Assembly: GCA_044369995.1 (NCBI GenBank)
Contig: JBILWG010000004.1
Coordinates: 1 to 38,457 of the forward strand
DNA from: F1-60-MAGs149 sp044369995
GTDB taxonomy: Bacteria > Actinomycetota > Thermoleophilia > Gaiellales > F1-60-MAGs149
Direction: 5' to 3'
DNA length: 38,457 bases
Shown piece by piece: positions 22,953 through 29,861 of the stretch (position 1 is its first letter; each line of letters opens with the position of its first letter). The notes beneath the pieces were generated by a model. The model was not told the origin of the DNA and searched no databases. It was given only the letters and a program-made list of their open reading frames with translations. The translations under genes were made by a program, and so were the position numbers.

Positions 22953-22958
22953 TAGGAT
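22953..22958 (+). promoter_or_regulatory. leaderless -10 box of the secreted-protein gene
   Basis: TAGGAT ends 7 nt before the ATG at 22966, with no Shine-Dalgarno between them. Confidence 0.5.
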
Positions 22959-22965
22959 GCGTGCG

Positions 22966-23811
22966 ATGCGTCGCGTCCTCCCGCTGCTCGCCCTGACCCT
23001 CCTCGCGCTTGGCCTCGTCGCCCCGGCGGCCGGAGCCGAGCCGGCTCGCGCCGCCGTCTTCTCGGGCACCGGCGTGTGGATCGACATCTGGGATGCGCTC
23101 GCGAAGAATCCGGCGAGCGTCGTTGCGACCGCACAGCAGCAGGGAGTCTCCGTTATCTACGTGGAGACGAGCAACGCCAAGAGCAAGGTCGACGTCGTCA
23201 ATCCCGCGCCGCTCAAGCAGCTCGTCGTGCTGGCGCACGCCGCCGGCATCCGCGTCGTGCCGTGGTACCTGCCCGGCTTCCAGAAGCCGAAGGTCGATCA
23301 GCGTCGACTGGTGGCGGCGATCGCGCTTGGCGGGAGCGAGGCCGTCGACGGCGTGGCCGTCGACATCGAAGCCACCTACGTGAAGAACCCGAAGCTGCGG
23401 GCGCAGCGCGCGGCGGCGCTGCTCGCCTGGTTGCGTGCCAACTACCCGAAGGTCCCGATCGCGGCGATCACGCCATCGCCGGTGCACATGTACTGGCCGA
23501 TCTTCCCGTGGACCGAGGTCCGCGACAACGCGGATGCGGTACTCCCCATGTGCTACGCGCCACGCCGCCTCAGCAGCCGCCAGATGTACACCATGACCGT
23601 CGGCTGCGTTACGCGCGCCCGCACGCTGACGGGTGACCCGGCACTGCCCGTGCACGTCATCTCCGGGCTCGCCGGTGGCCTATCGCCTGCCAATCTGGAT
23701 GCCGCAGCACGCGGCGCGCGCGATGCCGGCGCCAACGGCTTCAGCCTCTACGACCTCGCCACCACCACGCCGGCCGGCTGGGCCGCTCTCAGCACGTGGG
23801 CAGCCGGGTAA
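22966..23811 (+). CDS. secreted TIM-barrel-like protein of unknown function
   Basis: A 281-residue exported protein. The signal peptide is clear: MRR, a Leu-rich core (LPLLALTLLALGLV) and a probable cleavage after PAAGA. The mature part reads like a glycoside-hydrolase-style barrel: GVWIDIWDAL, VSVIYVETSN, GIRVVPWYLPGF, VDGVAVDIEATYV, VPIAAITPSPVHMYW, NADAVLPMCYAP and PVHVISGLAGGL look like successive strands. Acidic residues in AVDIEA could be catalytic. I cannot name the family or substrate. The ATG at 22966 is selected because it directly starts the signal peptide and lies 7 nt after TAGGAT; an upstream ATG at 22921 would destroy the signal. Confidence 0.75.
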   Translation: MRRVLPLLALTLLALGLVAPAAGAEPARAAVFSGTGVWIDIWDALAKNPASVVATAQQQGVSVIYVETSNAKSKVDVVNPAPLKQLVVLAHAAGIRVVPWYLPGFQKPKVDQRRLVAAIALGGSEAVDGVAVDIEATYVKNPKLRAQRAAALLAWLRANYPKVPIAAITPSPVHMYWPIFPWTEVRDNADAVLPMCYAPRRLSSRQMYTMTVGCVTRARTLTGDPALPVHVISGLAGGLSPANLDAAARGARDAGANGFSLYDLATTTPAGWAALSTWAAG

Positions 23812-23837
23812 CTCCGGGCCGTCTTGGCAAGTCGGGG

Positions 23838-23843
23838 TAGAGT
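23838..23843 (+). promoter_or_regulatory. leaderless -10 box of the ALA synthase gene
   Basis: TAGAGT ends 7 nt before the GTG at 23851, with no Shine-Dalgarno. The same arrangement is seen at several other genes in the window. Confidence 0.5.
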
Positions 23844-23850
23844 GCCGGTC

Positions 23851-25083
23851 GTGGACTACTCCGGCATTGTCGACGCCGCCATCGAGCGCCTGAAGACCGA
23901 GGGACGCTACCGCTCCTTCGCGGAGATCGAGCGGATCCCGGGGACGGCCCGCGCAACCCTGCACCGTCCGAATGGCGCAGCCCGCGAAGTCGCCGTCTGG
24001 TGCTCGAACGACTACCTCGGCATGGCGGCGCACCCGGAGGTCGTCGCCGCCGTCACCGCCGCCGCGACGTACGGCGCCGGTAGCGGCGGCACGCGGAACA
24101 TCTCCGGCACGACGTCGATGCATGTGGCGCTCGAGCGGGAGCTCGCGAGCTGGCACCGCAAGGAGGCCGCACTGCTGTTCTCGTCCGGCTGGGTCGCCAA
24201 CTTCACGTCGTTCGCCGTGCTCGGCAGCGTGCTGCCGGAGTGCGTGATCTACTCGGACGCCAACAACCACAACTCGATGATCGAGGGCATGCGACGCAGC
24301 GGTGCCACCGTGCGCATCTTCCGGCACAACGATCCCGCGCATCTCGAGCAGCTGCTGCGCGACGAGGATCCCTCGCGCGCCCGGGTCGTGGCCTTCGAGT
24401 CGGTGTACTCGATGGATGGCGACATCGCTCCGATCGCCGAGCTGGCTGACGTCGCCAAGCGCCACAACGCACTCACGTTCGTCGACGAGGTGCACGCCGT
24501 CGGCATGTACGGGCCGGAGGGCGCCGGCATCGTGGCGCGGGAGGGTCTCGAGAGCGAGATCGACATCGTGCAGGGCACGCTCGGCAAGGCCGTCGGTGCG
24601 ATGGGGGGCTACGTCACCGGCTCGGCACGCATCGTCGACCTGATCCGCTCGTACGGCACTGGCTTCATCTTCACCACCTCGCTGGCCCCGGTCGTCGTGG
24701 CTGCGGCGCACGCCAGCATCCGGCACCTGCGCGTCAGCGACATCGAGCGCATCGCACTGCATGCCCGCGTCGCCGAGGTGCACGAGCTGATCGACGCGGC
24801 GGGCATCCCGACGCTCGACACGGACAGCCACCTGATCCCGGTCATCCTCGGTGATCCCGTGCGCTGCCGTGAGGCGGCGAGCCTGCTGCTCGAGCATCAC
24901 AACGTGTACGTGCAGCCGATCGACTACCCGACCGTCGAGCGTGGTACCGAGCGCTTCCGCATCACGACGAGCCCGCTGCACACCGATGCCGATGTACAGG
25001 CGCTGATCACGGGTCTCGATGACGTATGGGAGCGCCTCGAGCTGCCGCGACAGGGCGAGTTGCCCGTCGCCTCGCGCTCGTAG
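23851..25083 (+). CDS. hemA: 5-aminolevulinate synthase
   Basis: Condenses glycine with succinyl-CoA to 5-aminolevulinate (PLP enzyme, alpha-oxoamine synthase family). The 410-residue product starts MDYSGIVDAAIERLKTEGRYRSFAEIER, aligning with the start of alphaproteobacterial HemA, which fixes the GTG start. ALA-synthase-specific blocks include AGSGGTRNISGTT near 76, AFESVYSMDGD near 181, FVDEVHAVGMYGP near 210, the PLP lysine Lys246 in GTLGKAVG, and the C-terminal VQPIDYPTVERGTERFRIT, which distinguishes it from KBL and BioF. TAGAGT 7 nt upstream suggests leaderless expression. Its presence is unusual because most actinomycetes make ALA from glutamyl-tRNA. No C5N-type biosynthetic genes surround it. 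Confidence 0.93.
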   Translation: MDYSGIVDAAIERLKTEGRYRSFAEIERIPGTARATLHRPNGAAREVAVWCSNDYLGMAAHPEVVAAVTAAATYGAGSGGTRNISGTTSMHVALERELASWHRKEAALLFSSGWVANFTSFAVLGSVLPECVIYSDANNHNSMIEGMRRSGATVRIFRHNDPAHLEQLLRDEDPSRARVVAFESVYSMDGDIAPIAELADVAKRHNALTFVDEVHAVGMYGPEGAGIVAREGLESEIDIVQGTLGKAVGAMGGYVTGSARIVDLIRSYGTGFIFTTSLAPVVVAAAHASIRHLRVSDIERIALHARVAEVHELIDAAGIPTLDTDSHLIPVILGDPVRCREAASLLLEHHNVYVQPIDYPTVERGTERFRITTSPLHTDADVQALITGLDDVWERLELPRQGELPVASRS

Positions 25084-25100
25084 GCGGAACAGCTAGGCGA
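25080..25100. repeat. 21-bp repeat, single copy at a convergent gene junction
   Basis: TAGGCGGAACAGCTAGGCGA (25081-25100) matches the right arm of the 29734-29861 inverted repeat at 19 of 20 positions. It contains both the TAG stop of hemA and the TAG stop of the sensor kinase gene. Confidence 0.5.
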
Positions 25101-27096
25101 GGAACGGCAGGCGGAGGTCGAGACGTGTGCCACCGCGCGGTCGCGGCAGCAGCGAGAACTCGCTCGCCACGGATCGGATCGCCGTGAGCCCGAGCCCGTC
25201 ACGCGCCTGGGGAGGGATGCCGATGCCATCGTCCTCGATGGTGATGGCCAGGGCGCCGGGCCAGAGCGTGGCCTCCACGGTGACGGCGTCTGCCTGGCCG
25301 TGCTGCACGGCATTGCCGACGGCCTCGACGATGACGGAGTTGAGCAGCGTCAGAGCGACAGGTGGCAGCTCGGACGGCACCTCCATGCTGATGTCGACCA
25401 GTGGCCAGACGGTCGACAGCGCGGTGGCATCGAGGAGCGGGGCCTCCTCCGCGACCGGCGCGGTCTCCAGCTGGTTCGCAATCGCCGGCAGAGCGGTATT
25501 CACCACGCCGTCCAGCGTCGACAGTGCGAGCGCCCTGAGCTCGGGCGGCACGTCCGAGCCGATCGCCCCCGCGACACCGAGGAGCTGGCTCTGGACCGTC
25601 GCGTGGAGGGATTCGGCAGCGGCCGTCGCTGCGGTGAGCGAGCGCACGCGCTGGCGGATCGCGGTGGCCTCCGTCGCCAGGTCGTCGAGCACGATACCGG
25701 CACGGAGTCGGCGAATCTCCGAAGCCCAGACGCGGATGCCCGGCAGGAACAGCCCCATGCTGAGGGCGCAGACCAGCCCCAGCACCGCGAGCGAGGTGGT
25801 CTCACCGCCGATCAGCGTGCCCCAGACGCCTCCCGCCAGTGCTCCCACGGCGGCGACGACGCTGGCGATGACGAGCCATTGACGACGGGCGGACAGCCGT
25901 TGGATCACCCGCCAACGCAGCAGGCGATCGAGACCCGCCGTGCCGGTGGTGATGACGACCATGTCCGCCAGCGCGGCCAGCCAGAGGCCGGTGCCGGCGG
26001 CCAGTGTCGCTGCCAGAACGCTGAAGGCGTTGAGCAGGGCGATCGCGACCCACGGCATGCCGTACGGCGCCGGGGCGATCTGGTACCACCGGGGAGTGCG
26101 CAGCGGCACCAGCGCCTGCTCGTCCACGGGGCCGATGGGAACGCGCGCGCTGCGCCCGTAGCGGAGTTCGATGGCGGGACGGTCTGGATCCACATCGATC
26201 GTCACCGCCAACGACGACGGCGGGTCGGTGGGGTCCGTGTCGAGCAGCAGCTCGACCGCGGTCAGCGCCGCGTGGTCCACGACGCCAGCGGGAAGCTCCG
26301 GTGACGGCGCGCGCTCCGTCACCACGGGCTGGACGCGGAAGGTGCGACAGACAGCCGCTACGGCAGCCGGGAGGCTCTCCGTGGCCGTCACCGGATGCAG
26401 CAGGTGCGAGGCGCTGCGGATGTCGTCGCGCGCCAGCCGCTCGAGCGCGTTGGCCAGTGGCTGCTGCGGCGCCGTGGTGTCAGCACCCTCCAGCTCGGCG
26501 TGGATCGCTCGCAGCCGCGGCAGCGTACGCTCGCGCAGTAGCCGAGCCACGACCTCGCGGCGGAACGCCTCCAGCTGCAGCGACCGTCCGAGTGCCTGCC
26601 GTGTCTGCTCTGCATGCTGCTCCGACGCACGCAGCGAGTCCGTGAGTTGATCACGCCACGAGAAGGCGAACGCGATGATCCCCGCCGTGCAGACCCAGGT
26701 CAAGATGGAGAAGAGCACGAGCGTGGCGGGAGAGGTGAACTGCGGAGGGTCGGGCAGGGCGACTGGCGCCAGCACCATGGCCTGCACCACGCCGCCCACG
26801 GCGCCGATCGCCGCAAACACCGCCAGGGTGATGACACCGCCACGCACGGTGGGTGGCAGGACCATCGCGCGACGACGCACCGCGAGCAGGACGAGGCCCT
26901 GCGTCAGCCAGGCTGCGACGTGTGCGATCAGGATGATGCGGATCCACGCTCCCTCGTCTGGCCCTTCGGTCGAGACAGGCGTCCCGGCGAGCCCGAACAA
27001 CAGCGGGACGATCCATGGCAGCAGGCTGAAGCCGTGACGCCCCGGGAGTCGACGGAGGGTCGTACCGGTAATCCAGCGAGCGCGCCGAAGGATCAT
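25093..27096 (-). CDS. tandem-module membrane sensor histidine kinase
   Basis: A 667-residue membrane sensor with two kinase-like halves. Residues 22-150 hold about four membrane helices. Residues 150-310 form a coiled segment plus a kinase-like region (LRERTLPRLRAIHAEL, IRSASHLLHPV, AALTAVELLLD) that lacks clear ATP-binding boxes. Residues 345-455 hold a second membrane bundle. Residues 470-540 carry a HisKA_3-like helix with His498 (ESLHATVQSQLLG). Residues 575-667 are an intact HATPase with the N box (EAVGNAVQHG, Asn595) and the EDDGIGIPP G1 box. It overlaps the response regulator by 4 nt (ATGA) and is its likely partner. The signal is unknown. Its TAG stop lies 9 nt from the convergent hemA stop. 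Confidence 0.85.
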   Translation of the reverse strand: MILRRARWITGTTLRRLPGRHGFSLLPWIVPLLFGLAGTPVSTEGPDEGAWIRIILIAHVAAWLTQGLVLLAVRRRAMVLPPTVRGGVITLAVFAAIGAVGGVVQAMVLAPVALPDPPQFTSPATLVLFSILTWVCTAGIIAFAFSWRDQLTDSLRASEQHAEQTRQALGRSLQLEAFRREVVARLLRERTLPRLRAIHAELEGADTTAPQQPLANALERLARDDIRSASHLLHPVTATESLPAAVAAVCRTFRVQPVVTERAPSPELPAGVVDHAALTAVELLLDTDPTDPPSSLAVTIDVDPDRPAIELRYGRSARVPIGPVDEQALVPLRTPRWYQIAPAPYGMPWVAIALLNAFSVLAATLAAGTGLWLAALADMVVITTGTAGLDRLLRWRVIQRLSARRQWLVIASVVAAVGALAGGVWGTLIGGETTSLAVLGLVCALSMGLFLPGIRVWASEIRRLRAGIVLDDLATEATAIRQRVRSLTAATAAAESLHATVQSQLLGVAGAIGSDVPPELRALALSTLDGVVNTALPAIANQLETAPVAEEAPLLDATALSTVWPLVDISMEVPSELPPVALTLLNSVIVEAVGNAVQHGQADAVTVEATLWPGALAITIEDDGIGIPPQARDGLGLTAIRSVASEFSLLPRPRGGTRLDLRLPFLA

Positions 27097-27761
27097 CCGG
27101 CGGCGCCGAGCAGGCGGATGTACGCGGTCGCGGCGACGACGCGAGCATTTGTTGAGCGGTCGCGCGCATCGATGTCGAGCACCTCGAGGATGCCAGTGAT
27201 CGCGTGCTCAACCGACTTGGTGCTCGTACCGCAGGCGTCGGCAATGGTGGCGTTGCTCGCGCCGCCGGCCAACAGTTGCAGGACGCGCAGCTGATGCGCC
27301 GACAGGCCCGCGGATGGCCGTGGTACTCGCGTTGACTCGACGATGATCGTCGGGTCGATCATCGTCTCGCCGGCCCGGGTCACGTAGAGCGCCCGCACCA
27401 CGTCGTCGATATCGTCGGTGCGTCGCTTCAACAGGTAGGCCCAGCCGGCGAGGTGTGCCTCAGGCAACTGGGCCAAGACGTCGGCGCTGGCATGGTTCGA
27501 GAGGATCACGATGCCGCAGTCCGGCAGCAGTTCACGCACGGCGAGTCCGGCTGCCAATCCACCTTCGGGACTGTTCAGCGGCTGTCCCTCGCGGAGCACG
27601 AGATCGACGATGACCGCGTCAGGGCGCGTGATGGGCACCGCGGCGAGGAGCTCGGCTGAGGTGCCGTACTCCGTGACCTCACGGATATCAGCCGAGCCGA
27701 CGAGGGAACGCGCCAGCAGATGGCGGAAGAACGGCTCGTCATCCAGCACTGCGATTCGCAA
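27093..27761 (-). CDS. two-component response regulator, LuxR/NarL-like
   Basis: A 222-residue regulator: receiver domain 1-125 with the acidic pocket Asp7/Asp8, phospho-acceptor Asp53 (VIVDLVL), the conserved Ser/Thr region ILSNH and the lysine in YLLKRR. A C-terminal helix-turn-helix follows from about 150 (LSAHQLRVLQLLAGGASNATIADACGTSTKSVEHAITGILEVLDI), typical of NarL/LuxR proteins. It has an insert of about 10 residues after Asp53 (REGQPLNSPEGG). The start is a TTG at 27761 just after GGGGAG. It is followed by the sensor kinase with ATGA overlap. A promoter with clustered TGAC/GTCA palindromes lies upstream, suggesting autoregulation. Confidence 0.9.
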   Translation of the reverse strand: MRIAVLDDEPFFRHLLARSLVGSADIREVTEYGTSAELLAAVPITRPDAVIVDLVLREGQPLNSPEGGLAAGLAVRELLPDCGIVILSNHASADVLAQLPEAHLAGWAYLLKRRTDDIDDVVRALYVTRAGETMIDPTIIVESTRVPRPSAGLSAHQLRVLQLLAGGASNATIADACGTSTKSVEHAITGILEVLDIDARDRSTNARVVAATAYIRLLGAAG

Positions 27762-27802
27762 GAACTCCCCACCCCCTCAGCGCGACGGTATCGCCGAGGT
27801 TC

Positions 27803-27874
27803 ATTGTCGCGGGGAAGCGCGCTGCGTCAAGTGACGCGTGTCACTCGGTGACGGATACCTGTCATCCCGTGACC
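27803..27874 (-). promoter_or_regulatory. promoter of the two-component operon with TGAC/GTCA palindromes
   Basis: On the minus strand TTGACG (27830-27825) and GACAAT (27808-27803) form a -35/-10 pair with a 16-nt spacer. Overlapping palindromes cover and flank the -35: GCGTCA-AG-TGACGC (27824-27837), AGTGAC-GCGT-GTCACT (27830-27845) and GTCAC-TCG-GTGAC (27840-27852), with further GTCA and GTGAC at 27861 and 27869. The symmetry and spacing fit multiple dimer-binding sites, possibly for the response regulator itself. Confidence 0.5.
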
Positions 27875-27975
27875 AGCCAGAGCAGTGTGGCAAGCAGAGC
27901 CATGCCGATCAGGAACCCGATCGCGAAACGCCGGGTCGGGGAGGAGATGGGCGGGGGAGACGTCTGCGGGGACAT
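27862..27975 (-). CDS. small single-pass membrane protein, 37 residues
   Basis: An ORF from the ATG at 27975 to the TGA at 27862 encodes a 37-residue peptide: a Ser/Pro-rich N-terminus (MSPQTSPPPISSP), the basic TRR, then one hydrophobic helix (FAIGFLIGMALLATLLWLV). GGAG lies 9 nt upstream of the start within CAGGAG, a proper ribosome site. Its charge layout predicts an N-in single-pass membrane protein. It sits between the amidohydrolase gene's hairpin terminator and the promoter of the two-component operon, on the same strand. I do not recognise it; it could be a regulator of the adjacent sensor kinase, or unrelated. Confidence 0.55.
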   Translation of the reverse strand: MSPQTSPPPISSPTRRFAIGFLIGMALLATLLWLVTG

Positions 27976-28040
27976 CGTCGACTCCTGCGGTTGAGGGGTG
28001 GAGCCGCAAGCATCGTCGCCCCGGATGGGGTTCTGTCGGT

Positions 28041-28070
28041 GGGGTCCCGCGGATCGCCGCGGGGTTCCCC
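28041..28070 (-). terminator. two-tier hairpin terminator after the amidohydrolase gene
   Basis: CCCGCGG (28046-28052) pairs with CCGCGGG (28057-28063) around an ATCG loop. Outer GGGG (28041-28044) pairs with CCCC (28067-28070). It begins 16 nt after the TAG at 28087. No T-tract follows. Confidence 0.55.
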
Positions 28071-28086
28071 GTCGAGTCGTCGATGG

Positions 28087-29715
28087 CTAGAGGCGGCGGT
28101 AGTCGACGGGCGCGCCGTCGACCCAGGTGTCCTCGACGCGGATCGAGCGCAGGTCGTCGATCGCCACACCGAGTGGATCACCCGTCAGGATCGCGAAGTC
28201 GGCCAGTTTGCCCGGCTCGATGGAGCCCACGACGTGATCCCGCTTGGTGGCGGCGGCACCGTTGATCGTGTAGCCGCGCAGGCCCTGCTCCACCGAGATC
28301 CGCTGCTCGGGTGTACCAAGGGTCGAGCCGTAGCGTGTCTCGCGCGTCGCGGCGGCCCAGATGGCCTCGATCGGATCAGGTCCCGATACGGGCGTATCGG
28401 AGGAGAGCACGATCGGCACGCCGGCATCACGGAACTCGCCGTACGGGTTGTAGCGGTTCGCGCTCTCGCCGAGTGCCTCGAGCAGTGCATCGCCGACGAG
28501 GTAGCCGTGCGTCGGCTGTGGGACCGGGTAGATGCCAAGCTCCGCGATGCGGTGGATCTGATCGGGCGATGGCATGCCGCAGTGCTCGATGCGGTGACGA
28601 TGGTCCTTGCGATCGACATCGGCCAGCGACTCGGTCACGGCATCGAGGACGATCTGGATCGCCGAGTCGCCCTGGGCATGGGTACCGGTCTGCAGGCCGA
28701 AGCGATGGGCGCGGCGGATCAGGCGTCGCAGCTCCTCCGGCTCGTGGTACAGCTGCCCGTGGTGGCACGGGTCGAAGCGGTAGCCGCTCTCGAAGTACGC
28801 GGTGAGTCCCGTCAGCGTCCCGTCGGCGTAGAGCTTGAGGCCGGCGAAGGCGAGGTGGTCGTCGCCGAGGCGCGAGCGCAACCCGAGCTCGACGAGCACC
28901 TCGAGCAGCGTCGAGAGCGTGAGCATCGAGGCGCGCAGCTGCAGGCGACCGTCGTCGCGCGCCGATAGGTAGGTCTCCATCTCCCGCCGCGTCACCTGGC
29001 AATCGGTGACAGACGTGACGCCCGCCTTCAGGAGCATCGTCTGCGCGTTGCAGAGCAGGTCGACCAGGCGCTCCGGTGCGTCGGGGATGTGGATGTTGGG
29101 GCCGTGGTTGAGGGTCTTGACCCCCTCGGGTCCGGTGATCAGGTCGATCGCGGCGTCCCACATCACACCGGTCGGGTTGCCCTGCTCGTCGCGCTCGATG
29201 CGCCCGCCTGCCGGATCTGGCTGGTCCTTCGTGATGCCGTTGATGGCGAGGCAGTGGCTGTTGACCATCACGCCGTGCCCGGAGCGGTGCATCACCGCGA
29301 CGACACGGTCGGTGGCAACGCGATCGAGGTCCGCGCGCTCCGGGTTGCGACGCACGTCGAGATCGCCGTGGTGCACGCCGAAGCCCCACACGTCGGCCGT
29401 CGGCGGGAGCGAATCGCGGCGGCGGCCGAGCATCTCCACGAGGCCGTCGATCGTCGTCACCTCGGGCGGCGCACAGTCGACCCAGGCAGCGCATTGGCCG
29501 AGCATCAGCGGGTGCGTATGCGCATCGACGAAGCCCGGCAGCAGCGTACGGCCGCCGAGGTCGAACTCGGCGGCATCCGCACCGGCCGCGTCGCGACATT
29601 CCTCGAGCGAGCCGACGTGGAGGATGCGCTCGTCGAGGATCGCAACCGCCTCGGCACGCAGTTCGGGGCCCATGGTCAGGATCGGTCCGCCGGCGATGAC
29701 TGTGCGTCGGTTCAT
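28087..29715 (-). CDS. amidohydrolase family 3 protein (YtcJ-like)
   Basis: A 542-residue metal-dependent amidohydrolase of the PF07969/YtcJ type. It has the composite beta-sandwich plus TIM-barrel layout: N-terminal GGPILTMGPELRAEAVAI, the metal motif PGFVDAHTHP (about 60-69), a mid-barrel KLYADGTLTG block, TGTHAQGD and HRIEHCG with metal-binding histidines, and SSDTPVSGPDP with the catalytic Asp. The C-terminal GSIEPGKLADFAIL closes the sandwich domain. Members hydrolyse diverse amides, imides and formamides; the substrate is unknown. TACGGT 7 nt before the ATG and the lack of a Shine-Dalgarno suggest leaderless expression. It is single-gene, ending in a hairpin. Confidence 0.88.
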   Translation of the reverse strand: MNRRTVIAGGPILTMGPELRAEAVAILDERILHVGSLEECRDAAGADAAEFDLGGRTLLPGFVDAHTHPLMLGQCAAWVDCAPPEVTTIDGLVEMLGRRRDSLPPTADVWGFGVHHGDLDVRRNPERADLDRVATDRVVAVMHRSGHGVMVNSHCLAINGITKDQPDPAGGRIERDEQGNPTGVMWDAAIDLITGPEGVKTLNHGPNIHIPDAPERLVDLLCNAQTMLLKAGVTSVTDCQVTRREMETYLSARDDGRLQLRASMLTLSTLLEVLVELGLRSRLGDDHLAFAGLKLYADGTLTGLTAYFESGYRFDPCHHGQLYHEPEELRRLIRRAHRFGLQTGTHAQGDSAIQIVLDAVTESLADVDRKDHRHRIEHCGMPSPDQIHRIAELGIYPVPQPTHGYLVGDALLEALGESANRYNPYGEFRDAGVPIVLSSDTPVSGPDPIEAIWAAATRETRYGSTLGTPEQRISVEQGLRGYTINGAAATKRDHVVGSIEPGKLADFAILTGDPLGVAIDDLRSIRVEDTWVDGAPVDYRRL

Positions 29716-29722
29716 CAGGCGT

Positions 29723-29728
29723 ACCGTA
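29723..29728 (-). promoter_or_regulatory. leaderless -10 box of the amidohydrolase gene
   Basis: On the minus strand TACGGT ends 7 nt before the ATG at 29715. It lies just outside the 29734-29861 inverted repeat. Confidence 0.45.
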
Positions 29729-29733
29729 CCCGG

Positions 29734-29861
29734 TCGCCTAGGCGTTCTGCCTCTGCGCCTGACACACGCCGACGCCAGCACCCCGACCCCCAACCGACCC
29801 GTCACACGGGCCTTCCCCACCCGAGCCGTCTCGCAGGCCTAGAGGCGGAACACCTAGGCGA
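29734..29861. repeat. 128-bp element bounded by 35-bp inverted repeats
   Basis: The left arm 29734-29768 and right arm 29827-29861 are inverted copies identical at 28 of 35 positions, and at 19 of the outer 21. A 58-nt C-rich centre holds a small hairpin, CCCGT-CAC-ACGGG (29798-29810). The right arm contains the last two codons and TAG stop of the flavin monooxygenase gene. A third copy of the outer ~20 bp occurs at 25081-25100. It resembles a MITE-like or REP-like unit; a long terminator is the alternative. Confidence 0.65.

Noticed and set aside
20499..23087. An 862-codon minus-strand frame overlapping the hydantoinase 5' end and the GntR gene
   Set aside because: It covers two well-supported genes in wrong frames and is Arg/Pro/Gly-rich, as frame shadows are in GC-rich DNA.
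23851..25083. ALA synthase as part of a C5N-unit antibiotic cluster
   Set aside because: No acyl-CoA ligase, amide synthetase or polyketide synthase gene is nearby.
29716..29853. A coding gene on the plus strand between the amidohydrolase and flavin monooxygenase genes
   Set aside because: The open frame there is only a continuation of an antisense shadow, and the region is explained by the inverted repeat.
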